Shown here piece after piece: positions 1-12,492 of a stretch of DNA of 64,000 nucleotides. The DNA is from Ephydatia muelleri. Its lineage: Eukaryota; Porifera; Demospongiae; Spongillida; Spongillidae. The notes beneath the pieces are model-generated. The model searched no databases, had not been told where the DNA came from, and saw only the letters and a list, made by a program, of their open reading frames with translations. The DNA is taken from assembly GCA_013339895.1 (NCBI GenBank), contig JABACO010000017.1, forward strand, positions 1,880,749-1,944,748, read 5' to 3'. The first letter of the stretch is position 1, and every line of letters begins with the position of its first letter. The translations under genes and the position numbers were made by a program.

Positions 1-372
1 ATGTGTCTGTTGATGTGTGCCTGTGTGATGTGTGCCTGTATGATGTGTGCCTTTGTGATGTGGGCCTGTTGGTGTGATGTGTGCCTGTGTGTGATGTGTG
101 CCTGTGTGTGTTTGTAGCCTTAGTGATGAGTGCCTCTGTGATGTGTGCCACTGTGTGATGTGTGCCTGTGTGATGTGTACCTGTGTGATGGTGCCTCTGT
201 GTTATGTATCCTGTGTGATGTGTGCCTCTGTGTGATGTGTGCCTCTGTGTGATGTGTGCCTATGTGTGATATGTGCCTGTGTGATGTGTGCCTATGTGTG
301 ATGTATGCCTTGTGTGATGTGTGCCTGTGTGTGATGTGTGCCTGTTTGTGTGACGTGTGTGTGGCTGTGTGC
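1..372. repeat. TG-rich minisatellite (about 17-19 bp unit)
   Basis: The stretch is built from tandem variants of GTGTGATGTGTGCCTGT. It starts at the window edge, so the array may extend further left. Open frames through it, with CVCVC or HTSHRHTSH repeats, are low-complexity artefacts. Confidence 0.9.
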
Positions 373-565
373 AACATTATAGAAGTACTTCGTTCATTCT
401 TTACATGTGTAGGGATAAAGGATTATGTCTTCCATCCTCACTCAAACTAAAACTGATTCCATGTACATGTTGTATGTTCTGCATTCTTGTATTGGACCTT
501 AATGAATCAATTTCAAGGCTGATAAAAGATTTAAATCGCACATACATGTACTGGACTGTTACCTC

Positions 566-579
566 ATTGCCATGGCAAC
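566..579. promoter_or_regulatory. RFX X-box-like palindrome
   Basis: ATTGCCATGGCAAC is one base away from the symmetric X-box GTTGCCATGGCAAC bound by RFX factors. It lies about 145 bp upstream of the putative start codon at 724, in unique sequence. In animals such sites often drive ciliary genes. The assignment rests on the motif alone. Confidence 0.4.
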
Positions 580-723
580 AAATCGCATACCAATAACAAG
601 CGGTATAAGCTCGCTAATTGCAATTGATTGACAGTTGCTGGTTAATTCAACTATAACTTTCCCTTGACCAATTCACGTGACTATTAATATTAGGTTTTTG
701 GCGGGGAAACAGTGGTGTAGCCG

Positions 724-993
724 ATGGATGTTACCTATTTTATCGCAACCTATTTTGGCGCCAAAGTACAACGTGCATCAGCGCAGCAAAGAGCACGATA
801 TGGTAAGCGTTTCGCTATCGGCCTTTGTCCTCCTCTATAGCAACTTTCAGGTTCAAAGATTGGCGTGGAAGTTATGGATCCGAATAAACTTGTTGATTCG
901 CCACATACTGACATGAGTGCTGCGTAAGTGCCATTTTTGGGGTGTCGAAGATATCACAACCACTTTTCTTCCATCTACAGGAATAGGTTGTAA
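724..993 (+). CDS. Possible 54-residue protein, three exons
   Basis: I do not recognise the product. Exons 724-802, 851-923 and 981-993 join in frame through introns of 48 and 57 nt. Donors are GTAAGC and GTAAGT, and acceptors are ACTTTCAG and ATCTACAG. The peptide starts MDVTYFIATYFG, has a basic middle rich in R, A and Q, and ends DMSAANRL before TAA. It has no obvious signal peptide or membrane span. An alternative acceptor at 840 has a better pyrimidine tract but leads quickly to a stop. The short introns match those of other genes here, and an X-box-like palindrome sits upstream. It could instead be the first exons of a longer gene or a chance model. Confidence 0.4.
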
Positions 994-2039
994 CGCGAAC
1001 ACATATTAGTAGGTGTAACGTATTATTGGTACGTTATTTAATTGTATTTCCTCTACCCAGCCACCTTTATTTTTTTTGGCTTTGGAACGCAATGAGGTAT
1101 GTTTTTTTCTCATCTGTGACTTTTTACACAAGATGAACGTTTGATGACGTGAGTGGCTCCACGTTTGTGCCAGTGTCATCGCGCGCAGATTGTCAATACC
1201 GGCGCAAATGTGTAAGCAAGTACTTCTGTGGTTCATGCATTCATGATTGATGCTACACATAATTATCTTTCAACAGAACGGAATTCGGCTTTTTGCCTAG
1301 TGTGGAGACCAATTAAGCAAAACTGACACTTGCTCTTCCTTTTTATATGCATTTGTATTTGTGTATGGTTTTTTGAAGAACTAACCCTGAGAAAAGTGAA
1401 TGGGATGGTGCACGTATACGTTAAAGCTGCATGGATAGAAAGTAGAAGCGGTACCGCTGTAGTACCGGTAGCCAGAAATCCAACTTTACGTACCGACGGT
1501 ATACGATGCGGTAAAAAGCGAACCGCCTTTAACCGTGGATTTCCCGGACTGACGGATTATAACGTTTAAAGACGTGACAGAGCGACGGAGGGGAAGGACG
1601 TTGCCGTCCACTCTCCGTCCACAGACGGACCGTTGGTATTGATATCAACGGTATCCGCCTACATCTGAGTGACGGGTAAGGTCACGTGATGAGACGTTAC
1701 CGTCTCAATGTAATGGTTTCGCTGTGTACATACGCAAAGGAGAGACGCTGCTACATGGAGATCAACTGCAGCCACCTCTATACTAGGGCAGAGAGCAGGA
1801 CCTTGGCATTTGAAGATTTCTCAGCTATGAAGTGGGAGCAATGCAGATAGTCACCCCCAGGATGCTAAGTTAGGTAAAATATATGACTTCATGGCTGGTG
1901 AGAACAAGTTGTTGCCCTGTGGGCTGAAGACCTTGCATTTAGGAAAAGTCCCATGCATATGAGGTCCCAGTTAAGATGCAATCCACGTAAGACTGCAGAC
2001 CATGTTGCATAGTCTTATCATTGTCAGAGGTATATGCAG
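994..2039. other. No recognisable gene
   Basis: Non-coding sequence of mixed composition. A moderately CpG-rich patch lies at about 1440-1680 with several GTACCG/CGGTAC words. No open frame here looks like a protein. Confidence 0.5.
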
Positions 2040-2300
2040 TGTCTGTGTATGTGTGTGTGCAGTATTGTACAGAGGACCAATCCTATGGACAATACATAGC
2101 TACATGAACCTATGTAGACTGATGTGTATAGAGAACAGGCAGATGAGAACTGAGCTGTCAAAGGGACATTTTGAAATACAGCAATGACAGAGGTACACAG
2201 AAAGTCCAATCTCAATAGGGTAGTAAAATTGAGAACTGATAGAATCAGTGGCTCCTTGAACTGCTAAATTGAATAGAATAGTGAGAAGTCAAACTATTGC
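2040..2300. repeat. Degenerate copy of the GGACCAATCCTATGG repeat family
   Basis: A GTGTGTATGTGTGTG run is followed by AGAGGACCAATCCTATGGAC and then, at about 2236, by a segment resembling ones at 10395 and 18215 (AATCAGTGGCTCCTTGA versus AATCAGTTGCCTCTTAA). The order of blocks matches the larger copies at 6-12.5 kb and 17-20.5 kb. Confidence 0.55.
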
Positions 2301-2742
2301 CTGTTTCCCTATGTGTTTGACATCCTCATGCTACATTATGAAGTGAACGAAAATTTTTTTCGGACTTCAGTTTGACCATACACAGTACACACTCACATGC
2401 ATCTGTGGTACCTTTGCCATGAACTTGGTATCTTGCAGGAGCCAGGCAAGATTTGCAAGCACGTGGTTCAGCTGACACACCCTCTCGTGGGTACTAATTA
2501 CATTCTTGGTATGCGACTTAACATTCCTGCCGCTCACAGAATGTTGGCAAAAGTCTCCAGATGTACTATCTCATTTATTACGTCATGGCACTCAAGTCTA
2601 GGTTAGAAAATTATTGTTACACAGTAGCACTGACATACAAATTTGAGCTGCACAATAACATAATAATAAACGTCATTAACTATAAATCAGAAATGCAACA
2701 TAATCACTGCAATTCACTTACATGACAGATACCTCAATGTAA

Positions 2743-2901
2743 CTAGGAATAGTAAAATTTTATAGACTGTTCAATTGTCTTCCTGCATATAGGACAACTC
2801 GTCACATGTTCAGCACATAAACTGCATGCAAATATATGACCACAGGGAATAAAAACCATCTCCGCTGATCTCTCGAAGCATAACTTACAATCGACTTTCA
2901 A
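2743..2901 (-). CDS. IAP-type C-terminal RING finger exon
   Basis: This is the last coding exon of a RING protein, probably an E3 ubiquitin ligase of IAP (BIRC) type. It opens at the acceptor CTCTTTTTTATGCAG and reads LKVDCKLCFE, then PCGHIFACSLCAEH and CPICRKTIEQ, ending near SIKFYYS. The C-x2-C, C-x-H-x3-C-x2-C and C-x2-C spacing is a C3HC4 RING. Ending within about ten residues of the last cysteine pair is typical of IAP and related RINGs that dimerise through their tail. No BIR repeat was found in the window. Upstream exons must lie at higher coordinates; the Pro/Ser/Thr exon at 5335-5827 is on the same strand and may belong to the same gene, though this is unproven. Confidence 0.7.
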   Translation of the reverse strand: MKVDCKLCFERSAEMVFIPCGHIFACSLCAEHVTSCPICRKTIEQSIKFYYS

Positions 2902-5334
2902 CTGCATAAAAAAGAGAGTAAACAGCATTAGGTATAGGAAGTAATAAGTACAGCACAGGTATCAATCAATAATAAATAAATCCAGCTTGCTAATTAACTT
3001 CAATTGCATGAAATAGTAAATTATGACATAAAGAAGTTAATAATATTGTAACTAAATTAAATGTTAACACTTAATCAAAAGAAATTAGTAATCTGCAATG
3101 GGACACAATTAAAATCATTATTGACTACCTACAAGTTAAACTGTATTAAATCTCAAATCAATACAAACCATTCATTCAAGATTAAGTAACCACCCATATT
3201 CAACTTATATTTAATAACACTTTAGTAATTGGGCAGCTAACACTGTAAACAAATAACAATCAAACATTAGGTTTTTGGGCACATCATAATGAGTTAAGTT
3301 TGACATATTGATATTTGTTTTTAATTTAAAATATTACTATTATAATTAGAAGTTTGACTGGTATTGATCACTACCATAAGTACTTGTGGTGAATTTTTAC
3401 TTCATGATTAAAGACCAACTTGTCATTAAGTACAATTCAAGTTAATTCCATGCCTGCCTGTGAAGCAAATCTATTATAGAAATGCCCTAAATTCACTGTA
3501 CGAAATATTGAAATGTACGGTACTACAAATTTGCTGCACTGGTAGTTCAAAATAAAATTTAGTTCTTAACAAGTAGTAAATACTGCTGATAAGATCTGAT
3601 ATATGATTGAATGGATTCATATTCTAATTGCAGGTGACCATTAGCAATGAAGAGTAAGATCAAATCTAATTTAACAATTGCTCACTTACATGTATAAATA
3701 AAAAGATTTCATTACCGTGGCTAAATAAATTAACTGTACATGGCAAAGTTCTCATTTGCAAGACATAATATGTTTCCTAATTAAAATGGCAGCCATACTC
3801 TATGAAGGCAAGGGTTTGAACCAATCAACAACCGACACTCCCATATATCTATTAAAGGCAATGAGTCCAGTCATTCAAACATTCATCATTGGTGGAAAAA
3901 TGACCAGCTATCAGATTGTCTTCTTCGGCAAACCAATACAAAAAAACTAAATCACTAAACGCGTCATTGTACACAATTAAGACACTCAAAACGTGGGGGC
4001 ACTATGTTTCAGACTTGCTTTTGAACTTAATTAATAATAACGCCTGCATTTTAAACTGTAAAGTTATGAATTTCAAGTTACCGGGTTTGATAAATCAATT
4101 TGATTTGTTTCACTTTAAATTTAAAGATTCTGTTTGATAAGTAATTTTAATACATATTCATGATAAGTCCACAATGAAATGCGGTAAGAAACACCAATTA
4201 AAATCATTTAGTAGTGAGTTAAGTATATTAAAAGTCTTTTTGTACTTTAATATTTAATTTGTTCTAAATCATTACTAATAAAATAATTATTCCACACTTT
4301 CACTCAGGGTAACAGATACATGTAGTTTATCAATCCTAAAAGTTGTCGTACATTATTACATCATATTTATTTTATCTTTACACCTATTACACTGCAAGAA
4401 GACTATGGTTATACAAACTACATACAGTAAACGTGTAATGTTTCGGGATAGGCACGCATGCATAATCAATATATGTGCACTTATCCCATAGTTATATGCA
4501 GCTATGCAATTTGTATACCATAGTCTTCTTGCAGTGTCATATTTTCATTATCTCAATTCAAATTTGCCTAATCCATAAATTTATTTAGTTCGATGATCCT
4601 ATTAGTTAAATGCCTTTGCATTCATCTCTGAACACCTGGTATTGGAAAAAAAAAAGGCAAGTATTGTAGTTTATTGTAATGCAGTAAAATGAGCTACAAT
4701 CATGACTACTTAACCAGTAATTATGACCGAGATATAGACGTTAAAAGAAAAATTATTTTGTTATCATAAAATTTCTACATAGCCACAGCAGGGACTAAGA
4801 TAAGCTGTATATGCTTAGCAATGTTGTAAAGTATACACCCAAAATTTAATATTCACTTAGATCAGTTCATATAGTTCAGCTAAAAAGAGTCACTTTGGGC
4901 AGAACCCTCATGCATGCATCAGGTCATTCAACTGAATTACTACAAAAGTAGCTAACTCCCTACAGTTTCAGACAATCGGATAGTAATAATGTAGACTGAA
5001 AAGAGCATGAATCGAGCTTTCAGATGACCTCTACAATATGAAGTGATGTTTATTGACTTTTCATGAACAATAGGCTTACACTAGTGTAATAAAAAGTAGC
5101 CTATGAACTAACTTTAATATGGACCTATATATTACAGGAAAGTGGTTAAAAGCGAGTGTCAGCTTCTTTCAATATGAAAAGCTTTTCAAAGTATTGTACA
5201 GTGTATTAGTGTTCTTCGTAGGCATGTATTATTAATTATCCTGCATTTCATAAATTACATTCAATAACTGCAGGCTGGTTAATGTATATAATTGTAGTGT
5301 CAGGCCAAGGAACACACATGTATACTGTACATAC
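2902..5334. other. AT-rich intron or intergenic stretch
   Basis: Strongly AT-rich, with no convincing coding segment on either strand. It lies between two minus-strand exons, so it may be intronic. A small inverted-repeat element sits at 4390-4536. Confidence 0.5.
4390..4536. mobile_element. 147-bp MITE with CACTGCAAGAAG termini
   Basis: CACTGCAAGAAGACTATGG at the left end is answered by CCATAGTCTTCTTGCAGTG at the right, with TATACAAA/TTTGTATA continuing the arms. The arms are about 27 bp. The CACTG terminus suggests a CACTA/Chapaev-type non-autonomous element. No exact target-site duplication is clear (TTA left, TCA right). Confidence 0.75.
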
Positions 5335-5827
5335 CCGATCAGCTTGACTTTCACTCTCAAAACTTGTTGCAAATGACGATGCAGTTACCGCTTGTCTTTG
5401 TTCTGATGGTATTTGTGCATTAGGCATTGGTGTGCTTGGTACGCTTGGTGTTGGTATATTTGGTGCTGGTAAACTTGGTGCTGGTAGAATTGGTGCTGGT
5501 AGACTTGGAGTTGGCACACTTGGTGCTGGTAGACTTGGTGCTGGTAGACTTGGTGTTGTTACACTTGGTGCTGGAGTTGGCACACTTGGTGCTGGCACAC
5601 TTGGTGCTGGTAGACTTGGAGTTGGTACACTTGGTGTTGGTACAATTGGTGTCAATAGACTTGGTGTCAGTACACTTGGTGTTGGTACAATTGACATTGG
5701 GTCACCAGTTGGTATACTTGGACATGATGAAACACTTGGGATTGGTGTTGGTATGCTCGATGTTGCTACACTTGTTAGTGCATCCAACGTTGGTACACTC
5801 AATGTTACACTTGATGCTTGTCGCGGT
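5335..5827 (-). CDS. Pro/Ser/Thr-rich repeat exon
   Basis: An open exon of about 164 codons between an acceptor (ATTGTATGCAAAG) and a good donor (GTATGTACAG). Its middle is a run of degenerate 5-6-residue repeats of the type PTPSVPAPSLP, from a TTGGTGCTGGTAGAC-like DNA unit. It ends SFESESQADR. Such stretches act as flexible, possibly glycosylated linkers. The opposite strand is also open (LGAGRLGVGTLG) because the unit is a multiple of three, so strand choice rests on the splice sites and on the minus-strand RING exon downstream. No function can be assigned. Confidence 0.45.
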
Positions 5828-7289
5828 CTTTGCATACAATGTTGGAAGAGCACACAGTTGTGAGTGAATTACACAGTGCAATAGTGCAACTCGTGCTACA
5901 GGATGTGCCACAATCAGGAAAATTGCGTACAAGTTGAATACAAGTATACACATTTAACAAAACAATTCCTCTAGCATACATGTAGAAAGAAATCAACTTC
6001 GATAAATATATTAATTTTAGTCAAATTTTTAACAAAAAAACCCATACAATGTGTAAACTTTTCTGACTTAATCATAAACATTCAATAAAAAGATTATTGT
6101 AGCTTGCAATTTATGGTCCAAGTTCCATCTTTTTTTCACATTATAATAAAACATATGGGTTCGTTTCTGCGAAAAGGGACCTAGTGCATATTATAAAATT
6201 TGTTATAAAAATGCCTTATGTTTAAATCGCTGTAACTCCCGAACGGTACAAGCTATCGACTTCCTATTTTCAACACGTCATACTACACCATTTCAGAATG
6301 TAAAGTTATATTTTGGCGCCTTGCACAAACTCTGTGCCGACGTTATGAGATCCGATAGCCCATGGGGTTAAAAAACGCCACATCTTCAGGAAGGAGCGTC
6401 CAAATCGTTTTAAATTCGGTGTATACGTAGAGGGGTCCTGTCACTATTGAGTTGTTCTTTTCGTTAATTTTTATTTTATCCGTTACAGAGATATACCTGT
6501 GTAAAGTTAATGCACATTTCCAACTCGATTCGCACAATTATTGCATGCAGCCCGCGTTCCATTCTCCCAATCCACAATAAATTTCGATAACTTTCTTTGT
6601 TCCGCCCATTCTCCACCCATACTCTGCCTAAAACGAAGCTAGCCGTTAGCAACACCCATGCAACGACAATTCAAAAAAGAAGAAGAAGACATCTCGCTTG
6701 GCAAGACGATCGTACCAAATTAATGGATTGAGTCGAATGGTTAATTGCAGTAATCTTGCACCTCCCACGTCGCTGATGGCCGAATTCAACATGGCTCGCG
6801 TAAGGCTATACATGTATTGCTACGCACTTGCATCATCCTCTAGTCATGCAATAAAGCTTTCCTATTTGCTGTAGCCCTTGCTAAAATTATTGTCACACCC
6901 ACTCAGCTACGCTTGCAATGTCAACTTTCAGCTCACGCATAATACATAAACATCAGTGCACTCATGCTGGCTCACACACCTTTATGCATTTGTGCACACA
7001 CTTGTATTGTTGCGTATATAAACCTGTACACCATCGTATGAAATATTCTTATACACAACACTCACGAATACAGTACTTGTGGCACACAATAAACCAGTCT
7101 GATGATGATGACACACTCTCACACCACATGCACGTGCATTCTACCGTTTAACTGTGTGCATTTTTGAGGGGGTTTATGTACTGAGCTTCTGTACTCTTAG
7201 TTTAATCCTTGGCATTGTTGCCTTTAGAAGCATTCCTTATAACAACTCCTCTCTGTGCAGGCTGAGTTTCCCATATAAATGGTTCTTCA

Positions 7290-7440
7290 TACATGACATA
7301 GAGCCCTCACATGTACATAGGTGTATGGCGACATATAGGATTGGCTCACTGTACGTGCATTATGTCCCCAAAGGATTGGTTCTCTATATGTGCATAGTTA
7401 CCATAGGATTGATCATTTGTACGTACATCATGTCTTCATA
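7290..7440 (-). repeat. GGACCAATCCTATGG array, inverted
   Basis: Degenerate 35-45 bp units containing CATAGGATTG or CAAAGGATTGGTTC with TACGTGCAT words, the reverse complement of the arrays at 10890, 19383 and 20354. Confidence 0.6.
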
Positions 7441-7618
7441 GTCCTCTAGAGGTACACATACATGTACATTGTACATGTTTCAAAGAATAACTATATTTTA
7501 CCGCAACATGTGTAAAGTTTTTAAAAAGTTCGTACGCACTCACATCATCTTTCTCTGGTCAGTGGAGAAACATGTAATAAAGCTTTCCTATTTGTTGTAT
7601 TGCTCATCACTCTTTATG

Positions 7619-7641
7619 CCCCCCCCCCCCCCCCCCCCCCC
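7619..7641 (+). repeat. Poly-C tract, 23 bp
   Basis: An uninterrupted homopolymer, prone to length change and to assembly error. Confidence 0.95.
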
Positions 7642-8059
7642 ACTCAGCTATGTGGCATCTGTATCACTTCACAGTAACTTTGGTCTCCTTTTGCCCATAC
7701 AATTTTGAGCTCACACAGAGTACATGAATGCGCCCTAAGGTAGAGTAGAGTTTAGGTACAGGTGTAGTAAAGCAAGTTTAATGCACATGACCAGTCAATG
7801 TCATAGTATTACTAAGCTTTCTATGGGTACTAGGTACAGTGCATGTCTGCTGCTAAGGCTGAGATGTAAGCATATGTTTCTACAGATGCATTCAATGAAT
7901 GATCCTAACTAATCCTAAGCTTGGCATTAGTGCCCAATGCAGGGTGTCTTACCCCTAAAACCCTTATCCAATCAAAAATCATCCCAATGATATGTTCACA
8001 GGTTCGCATCCATATAAAAGTAATTTCATGTGTGCAGCACTCCAGTCATAGCCTGACTA

Positions 8060-8620
8060 CGGCTCAGTTGACCAACTCCTTCCCCCATTAGATGATGGGT
8101 TGCTAGTTGGCCAGGTGGCTAAGAAGGGCAGCACCAGGCGACAGGTCTCAGTTCTCAGCTCCTGGATGGAAGCTTGGAACATATTGCATTCAGATTGCGC
8201 CCAAACTACTCTTGAGCTGGTGAAGTACCAACACATCATCTGCCAGCTCTTCGCACCCGATGGCAGCAGCCTTGAGGTATGACAGCTCTTTTGGCAGGCT
8301 GCAGCTATGGACAAGCTGCATAACCTCCGCTGGGACATGTTGAAGGAGGAAGTGCTGGTGTGGTAAGTCACACATCAGCCCTTTCATGCATGGCAACAGT
8401 CAGCTCACCACCACACCAGCAGGCACTACTCCACCATCTGGTGCACACAGAGCGAGCCACCTCAATGCAGGCCAGGAGATTTGCCAGTGTTTCAACTTTG
8501 GCAGGTGCAACAAGAGGGCAGAGTGCTATTTCACCCACACGTGCTGGGTCCCAGGCTGTGGTGGAGAGCACTCCGCCAAGGCCTGGCCATGTGCTACACC
8601 AGTGGCCCCGTGATCTCCAG
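8060..8620 (+). mobile_element. Retroelement gag-like fossil with CCCH/CCHC-type knuckle
   Basis: Two broken open segments resemble gag-like proteins of DIRS/tyrosine-recombinase or related retroelements. The first contains SSWMEAWNI and LELVKYQHIICQLF. The second contains CQCFNFGRCNKRAECYFTHT followed by CWVPGCGGEH, a Cys/His knuckle typical of such proteins. It is a fragment within the giant inverted-repeat element; no reverse transcriptase or recombinase follows. It is old and clearly not functional. Family assignment is from recalled motif style and is tentative. Confidence 0.5.
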
Positions 8621-8624
8621 CAAG

Positions 8625-9235
8625 TTCATACCACTCTACGACCAGTTAAGTCACACTACTCTATGCCCAGTGAACTCACACCACTCTACAACCAGCAAGC
8701 TCACACCACTCTATGACTAGCGAGCTCACACCACTCTACGATCAGCGATCTCACACCACTCTACGATCAGTGAACTCACACCACTCTACAACCAGCAAGC
8801 TTACACCACTCTATGACTAGCGAGCTCACACTACTCTACAAACAGCGAGCTCACACCACTCTACGACCAGCGAGCTCACACCACTCTACAACCAGTGAGC
8901 TCACACCACTCTACGACTAGCGAGCTCACACCACTCTACAACCAGCGAGCTCACCCACTCTACGACCAGTGAGCTCACACCACTCTACGACCAGCGAGCT
9001 CACACCACTCTACGACCAGCGTACTCACACCACTCTATGACCAGTGAGCTCACACCACTCTACGACCAGTGAGCTCACACCACTCTACAAACAGGGAGCT
9101 CACATCACTCTACAATAAGCGAGCTCACACCACTCTACGACCAGTGAGCTCATACCACTCTACGATCAGTGAGCTCACACCACTCTAGGACCAGTGAGCT
9201 CACACCAGCGAACTCACACCACTCTACGACACTCC
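8625..9235. repeat. 25-bp minisatellite rich in SacI sites
   Basis: About 24 units of GAGCTCACACCACTCTACGA followed by CCAGC, with substitutions mainly at CGACCAG/CAACCAG and GCGAG/GTGAG. It adjoins the gag-like fossil and is present on only one arm of the surrounding inverted-repeat element. Confidence 0.95.
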
Positions 9236-10889
9236 AACTTTAATCACAACTTACACCTTCACCCTGACAAGGCCTGGGTTACCTGGCTGCTTGACAGCAT
9301 TGGCATACGCTGACTCTGTTTCTCCGCTTAAATCACGCAACCTATCCACAGCATACACAAATCCACATACACACACACACACATACACACACACACACTA
9401 CACTTACACATATATACATGTGGCACAAACAATAACACTCTAATGATGGTACACTGAATGTGTTCTCTGCACATGTATTCTTGATCTATTCTATTGAACA
9501 CTAGCTCATGAGGGACATACATGTAGGTCACGTACACTGTAGTGTCCCATAGGACTGATAGGACTGGTCCTTTGTACATACATCATATCCCAATAGGACT
9601 GCTTGAGACAATTAAAGAGAATAGAGGACAAGTCATAAGGGATTCCATGGGTTGGCATGTAAGAGGCTTTTTTATTTTTTATGTTTTTCTTAGAGAGGTG
9701 CAGAGTTGGATAATGAATATTAAACTTTAACTTGCTACTTATGCCTGTGTAAACTTAGCATGGGCCCTGACCTACAGGATAGGGTAGCTAACAATAAAAT
9801 TCATTGCCACAGGCCATGCAGGAACAACACAGGCCATGCAGGACCATCGCCCTTCAAAAAATTAATAACAATAAACTTTACATGCGCAGTGCACCGTTTT
9901 CCATCAAGAAGAGGCAGCACACAGTGTTGCAGGTCACACTAGTTGTATGCAGGGAATGAAGTGAGTGTTCAAGTACTCCTAGAAGGGTATAGCAAGAGCG
10001 GAATGGGAAGCACAATACTTTGTAAATTGTGAGAAGGCTAGGCCAGGAACAGAAATCTGATGGAGTGCAATAACACTCGTTGAATTCCCTGCATTCAAAC
10101 TAGTGATGCAACATTGTACTGTAAGGTTAGACTGTTACCTTTGGTGATGAATATTATTGTACCTGCCTATCATTGCAGATTGTGGTCCCATGGTAAGTTA
10201 CACAGACATACCTTAGCAAGCTAGTAACAATTTCATTATTCTGCTGTTGCCAGACTCCCAAACGCTTTTACAGGTGCAATGTACAGTGCTAGATGATGAG
10301 TGTAACTGAGGGAAAAAGTATACTTTAAGAGAAGACTACAAGCAACAATGCAGAGGAAAACGACTGTGAGTACGAAAGCAGGTACAGAAATTGAGAATAG
10401 AATCAGTTGCCTCTTAATCTGTTCATCGAATAGAACGCTGTGCAGAGGAAACGTTCAAGGAGGCAGACCTTACACTTGAATGTATTTGGATGTACCATCA
10501 TTATTAGAGTGTGTTATAATGTTGCCATATGTGTCACGGTGCATAAGTGTTGTGTTTATGTATGTGTGTGTGTGTGTGCAAGTGATGTGCTCAAGAATTG
10601 TACAGTGCTATTTGCACAACGTATACACATGCATAAGGGTGTGTGAACCAGTATGGGGGCATGTTCATGCACTCCATATGGTGCGGGCAAAAAGAGAATT
10701 GAAGTCAGCATAGCAGCAACAGTTGAGGCATAAAGAATGATGAGAAGTTGAGCAAGTTGAGCAAGGGTTATGCAAAATAAGAAAGCTTTATTTACACACT
10801 TCTCTACTAGATTACATGTATGTGCGTGCATAGGAATATATAGGCTTTGCACATGCATGTATACAGTGATGTACAGTATATGCAAGCAC

Positions 10890-11130
10890 AAAGGACCAAA
10901 CCAATGGGACACAGAGGATCATTGACATACAGGGACAAAATGTACGTACAAAGGACCAATCATATGGGCCTATGGGGTCACAATGCATGTACAAAAGAAC
11001 AATCCTATAGGGACACGAGGTACCTGTGTGTACAAAAGACCTTTAACCCTATGGGGATCGATGCACAAATAGATGACCAATCCTATGAGCACACGATGCA
11101 CGTACAGTCGTCCAATCCTATGGGACGCTG
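10890..11130 (+). repeat. GGACCAATCCTATGGG array
   Basis: Six or so 35-45 bp units with the core AAAGGACCAATC(C/A)TATGGG followed by ACACGATGCATGTAC. It is the plus-orientation partner of the array at 7290-7440. Confidence 0.75.
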
Positions 11131-12289
11131 CATATAGCTACACATACTTATGTACATGTGAGAGCTCTATGTGGTACGAAGAACCATTTATATGGGAAAC
11201 CCAGCCTGCACAAAGAAGAGTTGTTATAAGGAATGCTTTGGCAACAATGCAGGGGAAAAACAGAAGCTCAGTACATAAACCCACTCACAAAATGCACACA
11301 GTTAAATGGAAGAGATCCCGTGCATGTGACAAAGTGTGGTGTAAAAGTGTGTCATCCTCATCAGACTGGTTTATTGTGTGCCACATGTACTGTACGTGAG
11401 TGTGGGTGTTGTGCATAAGAATATGCCATACGATGGTGTACAGGTTTATATACGCAACAATTCAAGTGTGCGCACAAGTGCAGGAGACTGTGTGATCCAG
11501 CATGGGTGCATGTTCATGTATTATGCGTGAGCTGAAAATTGTAAATACAACCGATGTCATTGCAAGCGTAGTTGAGTGGGCGTGACAAGAATTTTAGCAA
11601 GGGCTATACAAATATTATAGCAAATTGGAAGCTTTATTACATGACTAGAGGATGATGCAAGTGCATAGCAAATAGCCTTACTCACGCCGTGTTGAATACT
11701 GCCACCCCGCGACGTGGGAGGCGCAAGAATACTGCAACGATTCATTCAGATCCATCAATTTGGTACAATCGTTTTGCAAAGCGAGAAGTGTTCTTCTTTT
11801 ATTCACCGGTATAAACTCGCTGCCTGGGTGAGGCAAAATTGTTGCGAATGGCTAGCTTAGTTTTAGGGCGGAACAAAGAAGTTATCAAAATTTATTGTGG
11901 ATTGGGAGAATGGAACGCGGGTTGCATACAATAATGGCGCTCATCGAGCAGGAAATGTGCATTAACTTTGCACAGCTGTATCTCTGTAACGGATAACATA
12001 AAAATTAGCGAACTGAAAAAATCAATAGCGACAGAACCCCTCTACATACACAATGAATTTGAAACGAATTGGACCTCCTACCTGACGATGTGGCAGTTTC
12101 GAACCCCATGGGTAATCAGCTAGTCTCATAACGTCGGCACGGAGCTTGTGTAAGACACGAAAATATATATCTACATACAGAAATGGTGTGCTATGAAGTG
12201 TTTAAAATAGAAAGTCGATAGCGTATACAGTTCGGAAGTTATAGCGATTTAAACGTAAGGCATTTTTATAACAATTCCGCGAAAATTGC

Positions 12290-12492
12290 CCCACGGTTAA
12301 AAATGCATTGCGTTTGAATCGCTATAACTTCCCAACGGATATCGCTATCGACTTCCTATTTTCAACACTTCATAGTGAAATGGTGTAGTATGAAGTGTTG
12401 AAAATAGGAAGTCGATAGCATTATCCGTTGGGAAGTTATAGCGATTCAAACGCGATGCATTTTTATAACATTTCAACCGTGGGGCAATTTTC
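12290..12492. repeat. Nested hairpin inside the right terminal repeat
   Basis: CCCCACGGTTAAAAATGCAT at the left is mirrored by ATGCATTTTTATAACATTTC and AACCGTGGGG at the right. Both arms carry AACTTCCCAACGGATA/TATCCGTTGGGAAGTT and TTCCTATTTTCAACACTTCA/TGAAGTGTTGAAAATAGGAA. The loop is about 14 bp. It is a fold-back of the same subterminal sequence, absent from the left end of the element. Confidence 0.8.

Noticed and set aside
8625-9235. CRISPR-like array
   Set aside because: Units are contiguous 25-bp repeats without unique spacers, in a eukaryotic context; it is a minisatellite.
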